From assembly GCA_950295325.1 (NCBI GenBank), contig OX485804.1, positions 68,300,033 through 68,364,032 of the forward strand: 64,000 bases of DNA, in the 5' to 3' direction. Every line of letters begins with the position of its first letter. Within the stretch, counting starts at the first letter, position 1. Made by a program: the position numbers and the translations under genes. The notes below the pieces were generated by a model that saw only the letters and a list, made by a program, of their open reading frames with translations, was not told where the DNA came from and made no database searches. Positions 18,781-32,430 of the stretch are shown piece by piece. Origin of the DNA: Polytrichum commune. Lineage: Eukaryota; Streptophyta; Polytrichopsida; Polytrichales; Polytrichaceae.

Positions 18781-21600
18781 TTACCGCATTTCCCCTCATT
18801 TTCCTCCCGCAGATGGATGGGAGTCACAAATGTCACAACTCGGAGATCTCCTACCACCCTTGATGATGATGATGATGATGGTGTCATGGGTGCTTGAGGT
18901 CCCTACGATCCTCAATGTGTTTCTCGCTCACTCGCTCCATCGACCACTTGTGTACCAAAGCCAACTTTGTAACGAAGATGTTGCAAAAATATTTTTTTCG
19001 TTTCAACAAAATTTGAGAAGAACCAATCGGTTGTAAAGTTGGAGGTTTTTTGGTATTTGCCTTTGTGATTTGCCTGTTGATGTCAATGATGGACCACACA
19101 AAGTGGTGTTTTTGGTCGATTTACATAAATTAAACCAAACCCATGCCAAATATGGATGCGAGTATGTGCAACAAAACTCAACACAAGTGCAGGGTATCAT
19201 CCAAATGTATCCCATTTTCCCTCATTTCCATCCCATGTATGGATGTGAGTCACAAATGTCACAACTTCAAGATCTCATGCCACCTTGATTGATGATGATG
19301 ATGATGATGGTGTGATGGGTGCTTGAGGCTCCTAGGATCGTCGATGTGTTTCTTGCTTGCTCGATTGACCACTTGTGTATCAAAGCCAACTCCGTAACAA
19401 AGATGTTGGAAGCAAAACTTCTTTGTTTCAACAAAATTTGAGAAGATCCAATGGTTGTAAAGTTGAAAGAAAATAATTTATTTGTCTTTGTGATTGTTGA
19501 TCTCAATGATGGATCACAACATGGTGCTTTTAGTGGATTAGCACACAGTAGACCAAATATGGATATGGGTTTGTGCAACAAGCTACACCACAAGTGCAAG
19601 ATATCATCCAATTTTTGTTTATGTTTATCTCATTTTCCTTCCGCATATGAATGTGAGTCACAAATGTCACAACATGGAGATCTCAAACCACCCTTGATGA
19701 TGGTGTCATGGGCACTTGAGGCCCCTATGATGATCAATGGTTTCTCAATCAATTGGCCAGTTGTGTATCGAAGCCAACCTTGTAACAAAGATGTTGTGAG
19801 AAGAATGTCTTTGTTTCAACAAAATTTGAGAAGATTTGATGGTTGTTAAGTCGGACTAATTATGTATATTTGTCTTCGTGATTTGTTTGTTGTTCTTAAT
19901 GATGGACCACAACATGGTGTCTTTAGCATTATTACACAAAGTAGCCAAATCCATGCCAAATATAGATATATGTATGTGCAACAATTCTTAACACAAGTGC
20001 AAAATATCATCCAAATTTACCATGTTCTTCCTCATTTCCTTCCACGGATGGATGTGAGTCACAAATGTCACCCCCTTCATGATAACGGTGTCATGGGCAC
20101 TTAAGGCCCCTAGGATCCTCGATGTGTTCCCCTTTGCATTCAACCACTTGTGTATCAAAGGCGACTTCGTAACAAAGATGTTAAAGGAAGAATATCTTTG
20201 TTTCAACAAAATTTGAGAGAATCCAACAATTGTAAAGCTGGAGGTTTATTGTTAGGTGATCTAATTGGTGGACATTCCCTTTAAATCGTCACGAATCACA
20301 ACATGATGTTTTTAGCAAAATTAAACAAAGTAGACCAACCCTATGCCAAATATGGATACAAGTTTGGGTATGTCCAACAAATTTCAACACAAGTGCATGA
20401 TATCAGTTATAATTGTTTCAATTTTCCTCATTTCCCTTCCACATATGGATGTGAATCACAAATGTCACAACTTGGAGATCTCATACCACCCTTGATGATG
20501 ATGTCATGGGCACTAGAGGCCCCTATGATCTTTGATTTGTTTCTTGATCAGTCCGCCACTTATGTATCAAAGCCAACTTCATAACAAGGATATTGGAAGA
20601 ATAGTTTCTTTTGTTTCAACAAAATTTGAGAAGATCTAACGGTTGTAAAGCTAGATTTTATTATTATTAGTTGTCTTTGTGCTTTGCATGTCGTTTTAAT
20701 GGTGGACGCTTCTTCTAAAATATCAAGAATCATAATATGATGTTTTCAACATAATTACACAAAGAAAACAAACCCCATGCCCACTATGGATATTGGAGTG
20801 TGTATGTGCAATAAATCTCAACACAAGTGCAACATATCATCTTCTTCTTTTTCTCAATTTACTTCCATCTATGGACGTGAGTCACAAATGTCACAATTTG
20901 GACATTATAGACTGCCCTGGATGATGATGTCAAGGTTTATTGATGTGTTTCTTGATTGATCACCCCCTTGTTTTTAAAAATCAACTTTATGATAGAGTTG
21001 TTGCAAGAATGATGGCTCCACTTCAACAAATTTTGAGAAGATCCAACGGTTATGAAGTTGGAATTTTTATATTGCATGTCTTTGTGGTTTGTTTATCAAT
21101 CTCAATGTTGAATTCCACTCCAAAACATTATGAATCACAACATGGTGCTCTTAGCATAATCCCACAAGTAGACCAAACCATGCCAAACATGGATACGAAG
21201 ATGGGTATGGTTACATGTGCAACAAGTCTCAACACAAGTGCATCCTCCAATCTTACTTCATTCTTACTCATTTCCCTTTCACATATGGAAGTGAGTCACA
21301 AATGTCACAACTTGGACATCTCACACCACTGTTGATGATGTCAAGGGCAAACATCTTCCAACTTTACCCCATTTTATGTTTGCATTCGCTTTTGCAAATG
21401 AATTTGAGTCACAAACGCCACAACTTGGACGCTTCTTACCACCGTTTCATGTCAAGGGCACTTGAGCCTCCTGGAATTGAGTCGTTATTCAATTGGCCAC
21501 TTGTATATCAAAGCCAACCACATCACAAAAGATGCAAGAAGAATAATACATTGTTTTGACTAAATTTGAGAAGATCCAACATTACAAAGTTGGAGTTCTC
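18781..21600 (+). repeat. Degenerate tandem array, about 410-bp unit, seven copies
   Basis: The box GAGTCACAAATGTCACAAC (or close variants) recurs at 18831, 19247, 19655, 20056, 20453, 20879 and 21293, spacing 397-426 bp, with a partial extra copy at 21406. Other landmarks recur in the same order: a GATGATG run, TTTCAACAAAATTTGAGAAGA, and CAACACAAGTGCA. Copies are well diverged, so the array is old. The unit near TAB2 is the most GC-rich and later ones are more AT-rich. Open frames inside are short and not conserved between units. Confidence 0.85.
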
Positions 21601-22811
21601 ATCAATAGGCTTCATGGTTGTTTGTCAATCCCAATAGCCGTCTCCTCTGTCTCATGGACGTATCCTTTATTTTCCTTCCACAACAAAATGTCATGAATGT
21701 ACCACAATGTTTTCAGCATAGTGCAAGCATGGTAAAGTGGACAACTATTGTGAGGTATGTCAATTTGACATAGAGCCATGGTAAAACCTTTCACATGTAT
21801 TTATATGTAACCCATGCAATTTTATTTTTATTTATAATAAACAGATGAAAGCCAAAATTAAATGAAAAATCTCAAAACCAGATATTTTGTCTAAATTAAA
21901 CATAACTTCTCAAAATACTTGCACTACAAGTCCAACTCCTATTGATAACACTTTTAACTTTTTGGGACTTCCAACACCTCTTGGAAAAGATTGTTAACCA
22001 GTTTTTGTATCCCATGCATAAAGCCTTCAAATGACAAAACTCTTTGGAGGTGGTATTTTCATTTGTTTCCTAGTTGTCCTTAATTGAACATCGATTCAAA
22101 ATAAATCCGCATTCTATATGCCAATTGAGCTTCATGAAATTGTCACGTTGAGATTTTTGCAAGATTCCCAAGTCTCCCACGTTCTACATACATATACCTT
22201 TGCAACTTGGTGCTCCCATATATTCCTTGGGAACTAGCCCGGATGAAGTTGATCGGAGGATGATGTCATTCTTTCTCAGGCAATGCGATCTTATTTATGC
22301 AGAGTGAGAGAGGGAATTATCATATACAAGCATACCTCTCATCCATCCAACATAAAAACTTGACCCCCTATAGATTTGTTGTCGATTCATTTCAAATGAT
22401 CTCGGATCCACTAACTCAAGTTTTTCAAGCTAATTATGGTGTCAAATCAACTTTATAAGTACCCTATGGGCTACATACTATTTAAGGATTTTTATGTTGA
22501 ATAGTTTGTCTACAACAATTCCCTCTCTCTCTCTTTTATACCCTCTTAACACATGTGTGCATTGAGCAATTAGGAAAGCCTTTGTATATGTGCTAGTGCA
22601 AATATTTCAATCATGTATATGTACATTTTGAGCATTTGAAAAAAAGGTAGGCCTACAAATATTGAAGTCCCGGTCATCCTCATAGATTATTAAAGATACC
22701 TCCAAATATCTAAACCATACTACTATTTATGTGTTTGTGTTGGGGGGGGGGGGGATTGGTTCAAGGATTAGACATTTCATCAAACAAACACGGTGAATAA
22801 GCTTAATAGTT
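21601..22811. other. Intergenic, no gene seen
   Basis: AT-rich sequence with short random frames. A G homopolymer of 13 lies at 22742-22754. Nothing else can be supported. Confidence 0.5.
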
Positions 22812-23300
22812 GAAGTCACTCAGAGCTGTGACCATGAAATTGTAAGAGCCCAAAAGAAAGTGTCCAAAGGCCATCCCGGGTCACTTTCAAATTATGTAGT
22901 GTGGTCACGGGCCCTCGAGTGTGGTGTGAAGTCATATCTAACCACGTCATCAACCAAATGCCATTTCAATGAATTTTTATTAATGCGTGGTCTTCATACA
23001 TGATAAAATTTAATAAATCAATAGTTGTGATATTTCAAAGTGCCATGATCTCCCGATTTTGTGTTAGGCCTACCTCCAAGAGGTGGGGTTTGAAAAAGTC
23101 CAAGTGACCATGAAACATGATCCATTTGATGCCATGTAGGAATCCATGTAGACTTTACATCCATCATGCATTCACATACTCCGTTGGTCCCTCAAGCATA
23201 GTGTGAAGTAGCGAACTTGGACCGGCTCCGTCCTTCCCACCAATGAGAGTGCTTGAAGTGCAATGGTCACGGGCCCTCAGTCTTGTGTGAAAAGTGGACC
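22812..23300 (+). mobile_element. PIF/Harbinger-like MITE copy
   Basis: Same family and orientation as 817-1922, but without the nested insertion: GTGACCATGAAATTGTAAGAG near the left end and CAATGGTCACGGGCC near the right. The left TIR is degraded; the right end is GTGGACC followed by TTA (23301-23303). It is about 489 bp and non-coding. Confidence 0.7.
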
Positions 23301-23303
23301 TTA

Positions 23304-25809
23304 GTTGTATTGCGTCAATGAAATACTTCTTGAAGAAGGTTTGATATTGCAAGTTGACACACCATGTGTGCATGTTGAGGTTGTAGAATTGTTTGTACCA
23401 CAACCAAGGATAAAATCAATTTTATGTATCTTTTAATCTTATAGAATAAAGTTAATTAAAAGTCAGCAAAAGTGGGGACCAACTCTCAAGTTTTTCTGAT
23501 GGAATCTTCCATAATTGCCATTTCCAACACTCGTGTCAATAGTTTTAAAATAAAATTTTGGATGGGAGTTCATTTATTCTAATTTGGGGCAAAAAACTTC
23601 AAGAAACTTTGAGAAGTTTTATTTTATTTGTGAAGTATGCAAGTGGTGAGAGGAGCAAAGAGATGCATGTGCACATAGGTGGCAAATATCAAGAGAATAT
23701 TCTTAGTTATATAAAGATGAAACATGTTGGCACCAAAAACTCAAAGAAACCCTTCAAGATTTTCCAAATTCACTCAAAGAAGGGAACATATAGGCAATTT
23801 AGCTCCAATTGATCCCCATACTTTTTCGGTTAGCTCTGATGAAGTATTTAACCAAATTAAGAATGTGCAAGGTTCATGCTTGAATAAATGTACAACCAGC
23901 TTGTATGTGTTCTTTTTAATATAAATTACTAAATATTTTGAAGGTTTGTCAATAGAATAACATTATTATCTAAAACCAATGACACAATAAAAGTTCTGAA
24001 ATCTAATGGTTTGTACAAACACATTTTTCATAACATTACTCAACGACGTGGGCCCCTGGAATATAATAGCGGGAAGTTGACAAATGAGTCTGAATTTGAG
24101 TCTCCTTACATAATTTTTCGAGCATTTGACTATTATATTCCAAGGACTCACAAAACAAAAGATGAACATTCAATAATGTTATCGCATGGCTATGGCCAAC
24201 ACAAACACATACGGCTCAAATAATGCATCATATGAGTCTCCGTAATTTATCGTTCACATGATATCTACCTTGAACTAGTCTTAGCATAAAATTGCGGTTA
24301 TAGACATGTGCTTAAATAATCTAAACAAATTAGTCCATGACATACCCCTTTTCTATAAGTTTTGCAAAGCACTTCTCATTGTCATCAATATCATTAACTT
24401 CAATCTAACTTGTGTATAAGTCTTGTCATTTGTATAGGGCAAACAAATTAAATTTGTTAAAGAACATGGCCATGTCACCCACCTCAGTTAATGCGTAAAC
24501 ATGCATCAATATTTTGTGAAAACTGTCAAAAGTTCCGATTTCTCCTAAACAATCAAAATTGTCTGATGTTGTTATCACTTCGTTGCGGAGAATAAACGGA
24601 GTGAAGATTAGGCCCCATAAAGGTATTATTTCTAGAAATTTCCTCGGTTTTGCGCTGGTTCTTTCGAGGTGGTTGTATTTTGGTTCCGTTCTTACAATTC
24701 ACTTTTCAACTTGTGCCATTTTATTGTTTTTAATAAATAGAGGTACCAATTGTTCACTTAAAAATTATGACACGTGATTCACAAATACAAGCATTGCAAT
24801 CATGCAAAAACCCTTGATTCACAAAGGTTGCAACCCAACAATTAACTCAATGGAATAAGTATGGCAACAATAAAAGACACTCCTTGTGCATGGTAGACTT
24901 TTGAAAATAACTAGTAAGAAAGTGACCAATATCGTAGACCTCATTTGTATAAAATATTCTTTAACAACACAAAGCTCATATTCTACATGTTGAGCCCGTG
25001 CCAATGATTAATTATGATCTAGATATTTTATTTTATCATTCAACGTTGCAATAAATGCTTTTGTTTGTATGTGATTGTGTGAGAAACTAAGTCTTTGATT
25101 CTTGCTATGTTAAGCATGTTCCTTAGACGTGTATTGCACAAACATGATAATCATTTTTTGGGTCTTTCGACAACCTTTTGACTTGGTGAGACATGACATG
25201 GAAGTTTTGATGTGTTTTTTCGAAGAAATGTTGATTTTGCTTTCTAAGAATATGTAGTGAAACTGAAGAAGCATAGGAAGTTTCCATGAACTTATTGAAG
25301 TCATTCATTTGCCAATAAACATGAACGTAGCAATAGCAAACCACAATACCAAACTTATGATGAGCGATGTTTTATCTACTTTGAGCATCTATTAGTACAT
25401 GAATAAAATCATCTATTTTATAAAGTTATTATGCATGTATCGTTTGTTGTTTAGTGTACAAAAATCAAATGATACAAAATTGTATCATAAATTAAACAAC
25501 ACTTCATAAACCGACGATTTGTCCATATCAAGAATTGTCCTAGAAATAATTCTTGATAGTCGTGGAGATTCTTATTTTTATTATATGATGATGAGCCTAC
25601 TTATATTTCCATAATTAGTCGTTTAATTAATTGTTTGCCAAATCTGCAGATTCTTTTCTTCTTCTTCTTTTTATGGTTTGTGACATGTACTAAATGAGAA
25701 GAAATATGATGCTCTATGTTCTTAATTTTTATGATGGAACACAATTTGGGCTGCGTAAATATATAGTTTTTGGTTCATATCAAGTTGATTTGATAACAAG
25801 CAATATAAC
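23304..25809. other. Intergenic, no gene seen
   Basis: AT-rich DNA (frames at most about 85 codons, none with a recognisable domain). No tandem or inverted repeat of note was seen. Confidence 0.5.
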
Positions 25810-25811
25810 TA

Positions 25812-26149
25812 CACAAAATATGATATTTAGTGTTTGATTAGATTTAGTGTTTTACCACCCTACCCTGCTCAACACTAATTTTCAATTCTTTGATAATTAG
25901 TGTTAGACATAAATGCGACGCCACCGCCTTCCATGTTGCCACCTCTTTTTTGTGAAACAGTCAATTGCCTTCCCTGTTGCCACCTCTTTCCTACTAAACA
26001 CTAAATTCGTGCATGTAACTTTCACATATTACCATAGATGATATTTAGTGTTTGAGTTTACATTTAATGTTACTTACTTTCATAGGGTTAGTGATATTTA
26101 GTGTAGTGTTCGTATTTAGTGTATCTAACACTAAATATCATATTTAGTG
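25812..26149 (+). mobile_element. MITE family C (338 bp), TA-flanked
   Basis: The left end CACAAAATATGATATTTAG and the right end CTAAATATCATATTTAGTG are inverted repeats that are themselves palindromic. TA flanks both sides (25810-25811 and 26150-26151), the target site of Tc1/mariner-type elements. A close copy is at 63276-63567. The internal sequence contains repeated TTTAGTGT motifs. It is non-coding. Confidence 0.75.
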
Positions 26150-26868
26150 TAGTGTTACAATGCGCGCGAGAGAGAGATAGTTTTGTTTTTTTGGGGGGGA
26201 TAAATTGAAAACTCAATTGCAAGAACAAAACCAAAATACAACCACCTCGAGAGAACCATGATTGTACTACATGTTGTCTAAGACAACCACGTGTTTCTAT
26301 CATTGGAATTAAAATCGATGCGATGTTGAGTGTTATTGTTGGTCAGTCTGAAAACATAGTGGAAATAAATGTTGCAACGATTGTAGAATGACCATTCCAG
26401 TGCACAAACTTGATTACAAGACGCGGTTGTCATTAAAAAAATTAATTTGTCGTAATATAAGATGTCTAGGGCTAAGGTTGTTGGATCAAGCATCTCATAT
26501 TCATAGAGTGTATATATGTTGTTATTTAAAATTTGTTGATTCTATTTGTAATGTCCATACCACCAATTCAATATTAAGAACTTAAATTATAATTAAAAAT
26601 TGTGCTAGTGTTGGCATGAATGGGGGACGCTTCACCCTGACCATTGCCCACAAGTACATATGTAGATTCAAAACGAGTATATTGAGCAAGAATACGGGAC
26701 AAGTACTATTGCCTCGTGTCGGAGGTGAACCCATGAACAACCAAAGATTGGGGAGGGGGGGGGGTTGGGCCCATTTGTTGGTCTAAGGGTAATATGAGTT
26801 TTTTGCCATAATGTGTGTACCTCGAGGATAAATGTTATGAAGGCATGTCTTTACTTGTTGTAAAACTA

Positions 26869-27227
26869 CACTAAATATGATACTTAGTGTCATATGGTAA
26901 TTTATGTCACTATGGTAAGTATTTGGATGACACTTCTTATGAGTTAGTGAGTAAATATTGTCATGGTTGATGGATGAGTTCATCCATTGTCCAAAAGCCT
27001 ACCTTCTTTTGTTAGCAACTTTTGATGAAACATTGCCATGGATGATTGAAATTTGGATGAAATTAATGTGGTAAGTGGCAGTAATCGCAACACTATAAGT
27101 CTAGAACTCCCCAAAACATTTACAAGGAATGACAAATATTGTCGGGTTAACATTTAGTGTTGTGACACTATACCGTGGTTTACAATTAGTATTGAGCAAT
27201 CTGTGACACTAAACATCATGTTTAGTG
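26869..27227 (+). mobile_element. MITE family B, complete copy (359 bp), TA-flanked
   Basis: The ends CACTAAATATGATACTTAG and CTAAACATCATGTTTAGTG are inverted repeats flanked by TA (26867-26868, 27228-27229). The interior matches 475-816 and its continuation, 45410-45604, and 62640-62990 in reverse. Its termini are nearly those of family C, but the interior is different. Confidence 0.75.
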
Positions 27228-27229
27228 TA

Positions 27230-30200
27230 GTGATGGGCCGTGCCAAACACCGGCTCGATGACTATATCATTCAACCAAAATACATTGAAAATTGAAATTA
27301 ACAAAATTATAATAGATTCTACATTTTACATCAATATCAAATTGAAATTTGTATATAGAATATAATTAAGAACTTAACATTAATATTTTATTATATCATA
27401 TATATATATATATATATATATGAAATTTTAATTTTAACATTGAAATGAAAATTATAGTAACTTCTATTTATTGGAAAAACAATGAGATATACAATAAATA
27501 CTAATAACATTTCATAATTCAAAATAATAATAAAAACTTGCATAGGATGAATGAATAGACAAATCAAGGGATGACAATGTGACATACATATTTACTTTTT
27601 GGGGATTGTTTTTCCCCATGTTTGCTACACATCAAGACATATCCATATATGTTGAAGGATGTGGTCATTTTTACCCTTGGGAGGAAATTATTTAGGGTTG
27701 CATGTGGTTCTTGAGTCGATGACTCAATGCAATATGGATCATTATGAATTAAATTATCAGTTAAAGTGTCAATTAAGTTATTGGCTCCACGTGTCTTATA
27801 TAAATTCTACTTGAATGCATGGGAGGGGCGGTCATTTTTCTACAACCGGAATTGTCTTCCAGTCACAGACAAAAAGTACCATCCCTTCACGTATGATAGA
27901 TGTGTTGGGTACAATGCCCAAGGTTGACATCAGGGTGTTGCCTATCCCTTTTACTTGAGGCACTTTGGTAGGTTTGGGCATCATGTTGTAGGATTCATTT
28001 TTGGGGATTACATGTGGTTGATGGTTTTCATGTTTATGTTTCTTGGGCATGAGTAGGGCTCTGAATAATTCAACTTGTAGGATGTTTTGGTTTTCGGGAA
28101 TTGGTAGGCACATTGAATGTTGCTTGTGGGATGGCGAACTCCTAATCCTTTCGCTGCCTTCTTTGTTGACACTGACATTTAAGTATGTTTGGACAAACCA
28201 CTTGACCAAAAACAATAAGAGATGTGCACTTGTGGAGACAAAACATCAAGCAACAACAACCACGACTTCAAATGTTTGTATTCCATGTTTGCCAACTATC
28301 AAATTTGTGTAGTTTGTGATCTAGTGTACGCCATAATGACAATTGGAATTTTCCAAAATTCATACATAAATCCAAATATACTCAAATCCTAGTTTTGTGA
28401 CAATGTAAAATGTCCATCCTTCATGAGGTTATATGCCAATCACATATCTTTCAATAAACTAGTAGATAGATATTTAAGGGGCAAAATGAGAGAGGAAATT
28501 TCTCATATTGTTGATAAAATAAGATATATGTCACGCAAAACTTGATAAAAAGATGTCCCATTATTAAGACTATCTATATAAACAATGAATCTTAACTATT
28601 ATAGTGCAACCTAGATCCGCAATGAAACAATCACACATAGCATTTGTTTTACATTTTTAGCATGTATCCAAGGCAAGTGAGATCTTGGCAAGTTGGGGAG
28701 TGAAAACTTTGAAAGTATCATATGATCATTATTGCATACTCTATTGTGTTTTATATTAAATCTACTATGGTTTTATGGCGTATATATTTTTTGCAGTATA
28801 AAACATTAATGTGTTACAAGTGAACACACAAAGATCATGTGATCTACAATGATACAAACCGCTACACCACATGCAAAATATTTAAAACTTGGTGCCTTGG
28901 ATTCAATAGCTATAGTGTAAAGCGTACACACTACATGTTGTAAGTACTTTCTCTAAGTAAATAAAAACAAATGCCTAAAAAATTAAAAGTAAAGTCCAAA
29001 CATCGTGATACTTTTAAGTGTCAAAAAAACCAACTGACAATGTTATGTCATTTTGTAGGAGGCTACTATTGGTATTTGGAAGATAACATGACTTTGAGAC
29101 GTTTTTATTTTTTAATACCCACAAAGGTGATTCTTCAAGGTGACTTGGTGAGCCAATATCTATTGGAAGAAGTTAGGATCGTACTATGTACGTTGTATAT
29201 GGATAAACACAAGATAGAGTATGTAATTTTAAGATCAAAATTCCACTCGGTCATCAATACAAGCAACACTAAATTAGATCAATAGGTATTGTAACTTTTT
29301 TAAACTACTCTACAATCTACACAACAACACGAAGCTCTAAGTAGATTGAAAGATTGATGTAATACATGTCTATTAAAGAATTTCGGGTAAGACATTGTGC
29401 ATTATGAAAGTGAAATGATTTGAAATCTCCACCATAGCATCTTGTTGGGATTCGTGCAAATGCCACTCTTAATAAACAATGAACAATAAAAATATGATGA
29501 CCATGTATAGTAACCAAATCAAGGCCACCATGTTTTTAAAGAACTTATCACATGATCTTGTCCATCACATGAGAAACAAATACATAAGTCACATGATCTT
29601 GAATATAATCATCTCACGGGTGTTTAGGTGGTTAATAAATTGTTGATCATATTAATGCTCAAGTGAGAAACCCTTGTTGTAAGAAGGAGACGAGCATGTT
29701 AGAGCTCATTCTTTCATGCATGTATGTCTAATGACACTCTAGATGATTAGCATAACACACTTCACTATTCCCTCACATTATCAAATGACACTCTCTATTA
29801 GGGGAAACTAACCACATTAAGTGTACGTGTTCTTAAATATCTAATATTATTCACAAACGTGTTTGCTTAAGACATGAACTATATCATTGAGTTTTTAAAA
29901 TGTTGGGAGATCTAATTTTGAGATTATAATTTCAAACTTTGAATGAAACACACACACACATATATAACTCGTTTTTTTTGTTTGCCCTTAGTGGAATTCA
30001 CCATATTTGCGTACTAGAAAATTGTGTTCCTCGTGCAATTTTTTGGTCAATGGCAGTGATCCCATTCCAATTTGAAAAGATGGTGTTCACAATAAAATTC
30101 CAAAAGTCGAGAATAAATTAACTTTTTCCTTTGTTGACTCATTGTTATACATAGTAACTTCATATCAATCTAATCGAAAAATCTTAATTTTCTATGGACT

Positions 30201-30860
30201 ATTTTATTTAACCTCAAAGTGTATATCTATTCTAGATATAATCTTGAAAGTTTAGACTACAATGTTATGGCATATATTATCACAATTACTTTAATTTTAA
30301 TGATTCTAAATCAATTATTTAAAAACTTTAAAATTAGCAAATAGTGCTACCATATCAATATGATCTTAAAATCGTTAGTAACAACTTTTTAAAATCAAAC
30401 TCTAGATATCCACGATCAAAACTTTGTGGATGATGCGATGAAACCACAATACGCTTCAAGAAGTTAAGAGCTAATGTCTACAACATTATAGTTGTGAAAT
30501 CCTCTGTGCAACACTCCAACCAATCATGTCCTATAATCCAATCGCACAACTTCACACAAACCTTCTCATGCACACAACACACCACCGTGTAAAAATTTCA
30601 AAACATAACCTCCAACTACAAGTGTGTCATATCACACAACATCATTAAGCAGCGTGCGTTCGTCCTTGTGGTCCCCGAGAGTAAAACCAATGTCGCTTTG
30701 CACTAGCTACGACATCCCATAGTTATACTCTCAGGGCCCACATGAACCAGCGCATGAACGCACATTGCTTAATAATGTAATGTATGAAAGACACATGTTA
30801 TTGTGACTACGATAATTTGATGGGCCTCATGGAATTTCACCAAGACGGGTGAAGTCCAAG
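27230..30860. other. Intergenic, no recognised gene
   Basis: AT-rich, with a TA microsatellite at 27401-27421. A 127-codon minus-strand frame (27832-28215, containing HKQHSMCLPIPENQN) and a 104-codon plus-strand frame (28971-29285) are the longest. Neither shows a known domain, and the first overlaps another open frame. I do not call them genes. Confidence 0.45.
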
Positions 30861-31164
30861 TAACTTGTTTCCGATGGGCCCGTTTTGGACCCGCTCCCGG
30901 TTCCGACTTGTTTTGCATGGTAGAAGGCACTAGAAAATCGGCTCCATTCAAGTTCACAAAGCTCCAAAACCGGATCCCCGTCCATGACCGGCTAACTTAG
31001 GGTTCGAGGCTTTGCTTTCCCGCGTTTTGGGTGAGCCCGAATACTAATTAAAAAGAAACACATGTCCCACCTTTTGGGCTCCGAGGAAACAGCAGAGTAC
31101 ACTCTGGCCACCCCCTTTCCTTTGGGCTCGGAAGCCGGACTCATCACTTCACTTGACTTATCCC

Positions 31165-32430
31165 CTCGTACTCGACAACACATGAGGCCCCGCGTGCCAT
31201 GGGTCATCCCATGGTACCATGCCCATGCATAGCCCGAGGCAGACACGCCTAAACCGAATACCGGAATAATCCGGACACCTATATTTGAGTGGTATGTGGA
31301 TAGGTGTGGATCTAAGAACTGACACCAAAAAGACGTGTGTTTTGAAGAGATTGGACTACGTGCTCAATATATGGTCAACATTCTAGGTTCAGTAGATTTC
31401 CCCTCGTATTCAACAGCTCGTGAGGTCTCATGCCATGGGCCATCCCATGGTGTCATGCCCATGCCCATGCATCGAGGGTTGGTAGGGGCATGGCCCAAGG
31501 TAGACATGCTTGAATTGATTACCGTAATAATCTAGACACTTATGTTTGAGTGGTATGTGGATAGGTGTGGATCTAAGAACTGACACCAAAAAGACGTGTG
31601 TTGTAAAGAGATTGGACTACGTGCTCGATATATGGTCAACATTCTAGGTTCAGTAGATTTCCCCTCGTATTCGACAACTCATGAGGTCTCATGCCATGAG
31701 CCATCCCATGGTGTCATGCCCATGCCCATGCATCGAGGGTTGGTAGGGGCATGGCCCAAGGTAGACATGCTTGAATTGATTACCGTAATAATCTAGACAC
31801 TTATGTTTGAGTGGTATGTGGATGGGTGTGGATCTAAGAACTGACACCAAAAAGACGTGTGTTGTAAAGAGATTGGACTACGTGCTCAATATATGGTCAA
31901 CATTCTAGGTTCAGTAGATTTCCCCTCGTATTCAACAGCTCGTGAGGTCTCATGCCATGGGCCATCCCATGGTGTCATGCCCATGCCCATGCATCGAGGG
32001 TTGGTAGGGGCATGGCCCAAGGTGGACATGCTTGAATTGAATACCGCGATAATCTAGACACTTATGTTTGAGTGGTATGTGGATAGGTGTGGATCTAAGA
32101 ATTGGCACCAAAAAGACGTGTGTTTTAAAGAGATTGGACTATGTGCTCAATATATGGTCAGCATTCTAGGTTCAATAGATTTCCCCTCGTATTCGACAGC
32201 TCATAAGGTCTCATGCCATGGGCCATCCCATGGTGTCATGCCCATGCCCATGCATCGAGGGTTGGTAGGGGCATGGCCCAAGGTGGACATGCTTGAATTG
32301 AATACCGTAATAATCTAGACACTTATGTTTGAGTGGTATGTGGATAGGTGTGGATCTAAGAACTGACACCAAAAAGACGTGTGTTTTAAAGAGATTGGAC
32401 TACGTGCTCAATATATGCTAATCATTTTAG
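31165..32430 (+). repeat. Tandem array, 261-bp unit, four full copies plus partials
   Basis: Full units start at 31274, 31535, 31796 and 32057 with an exact 261-bp period, and a partial unit runs from 32318 to about 32430. A diverged partial unit at 31165-31273 precedes them and is richer in CpG. Each unit carries the same 66-codon open frame starting MC(F/C)(E/K)EIGL, which is a by-product of recent duplication. The unit shares its TTGGACTACGTGCTCAA box, inverted, with about 46330-46350. Confidence 0.9.

Noticed and set aside
27832-28215. 127-codon minus-strand frame
   Set aside because: No family is recognised, there are no splice or promoter signals, and a plus-strand frame overlaps it. 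It is kept only as a remark in the intergenic entry.
31335-32318. Four repeated open frames of 66-84 codons
   Set aside because: They are the same stretch in each unit of the 261-bp tandem array, not a gene family.
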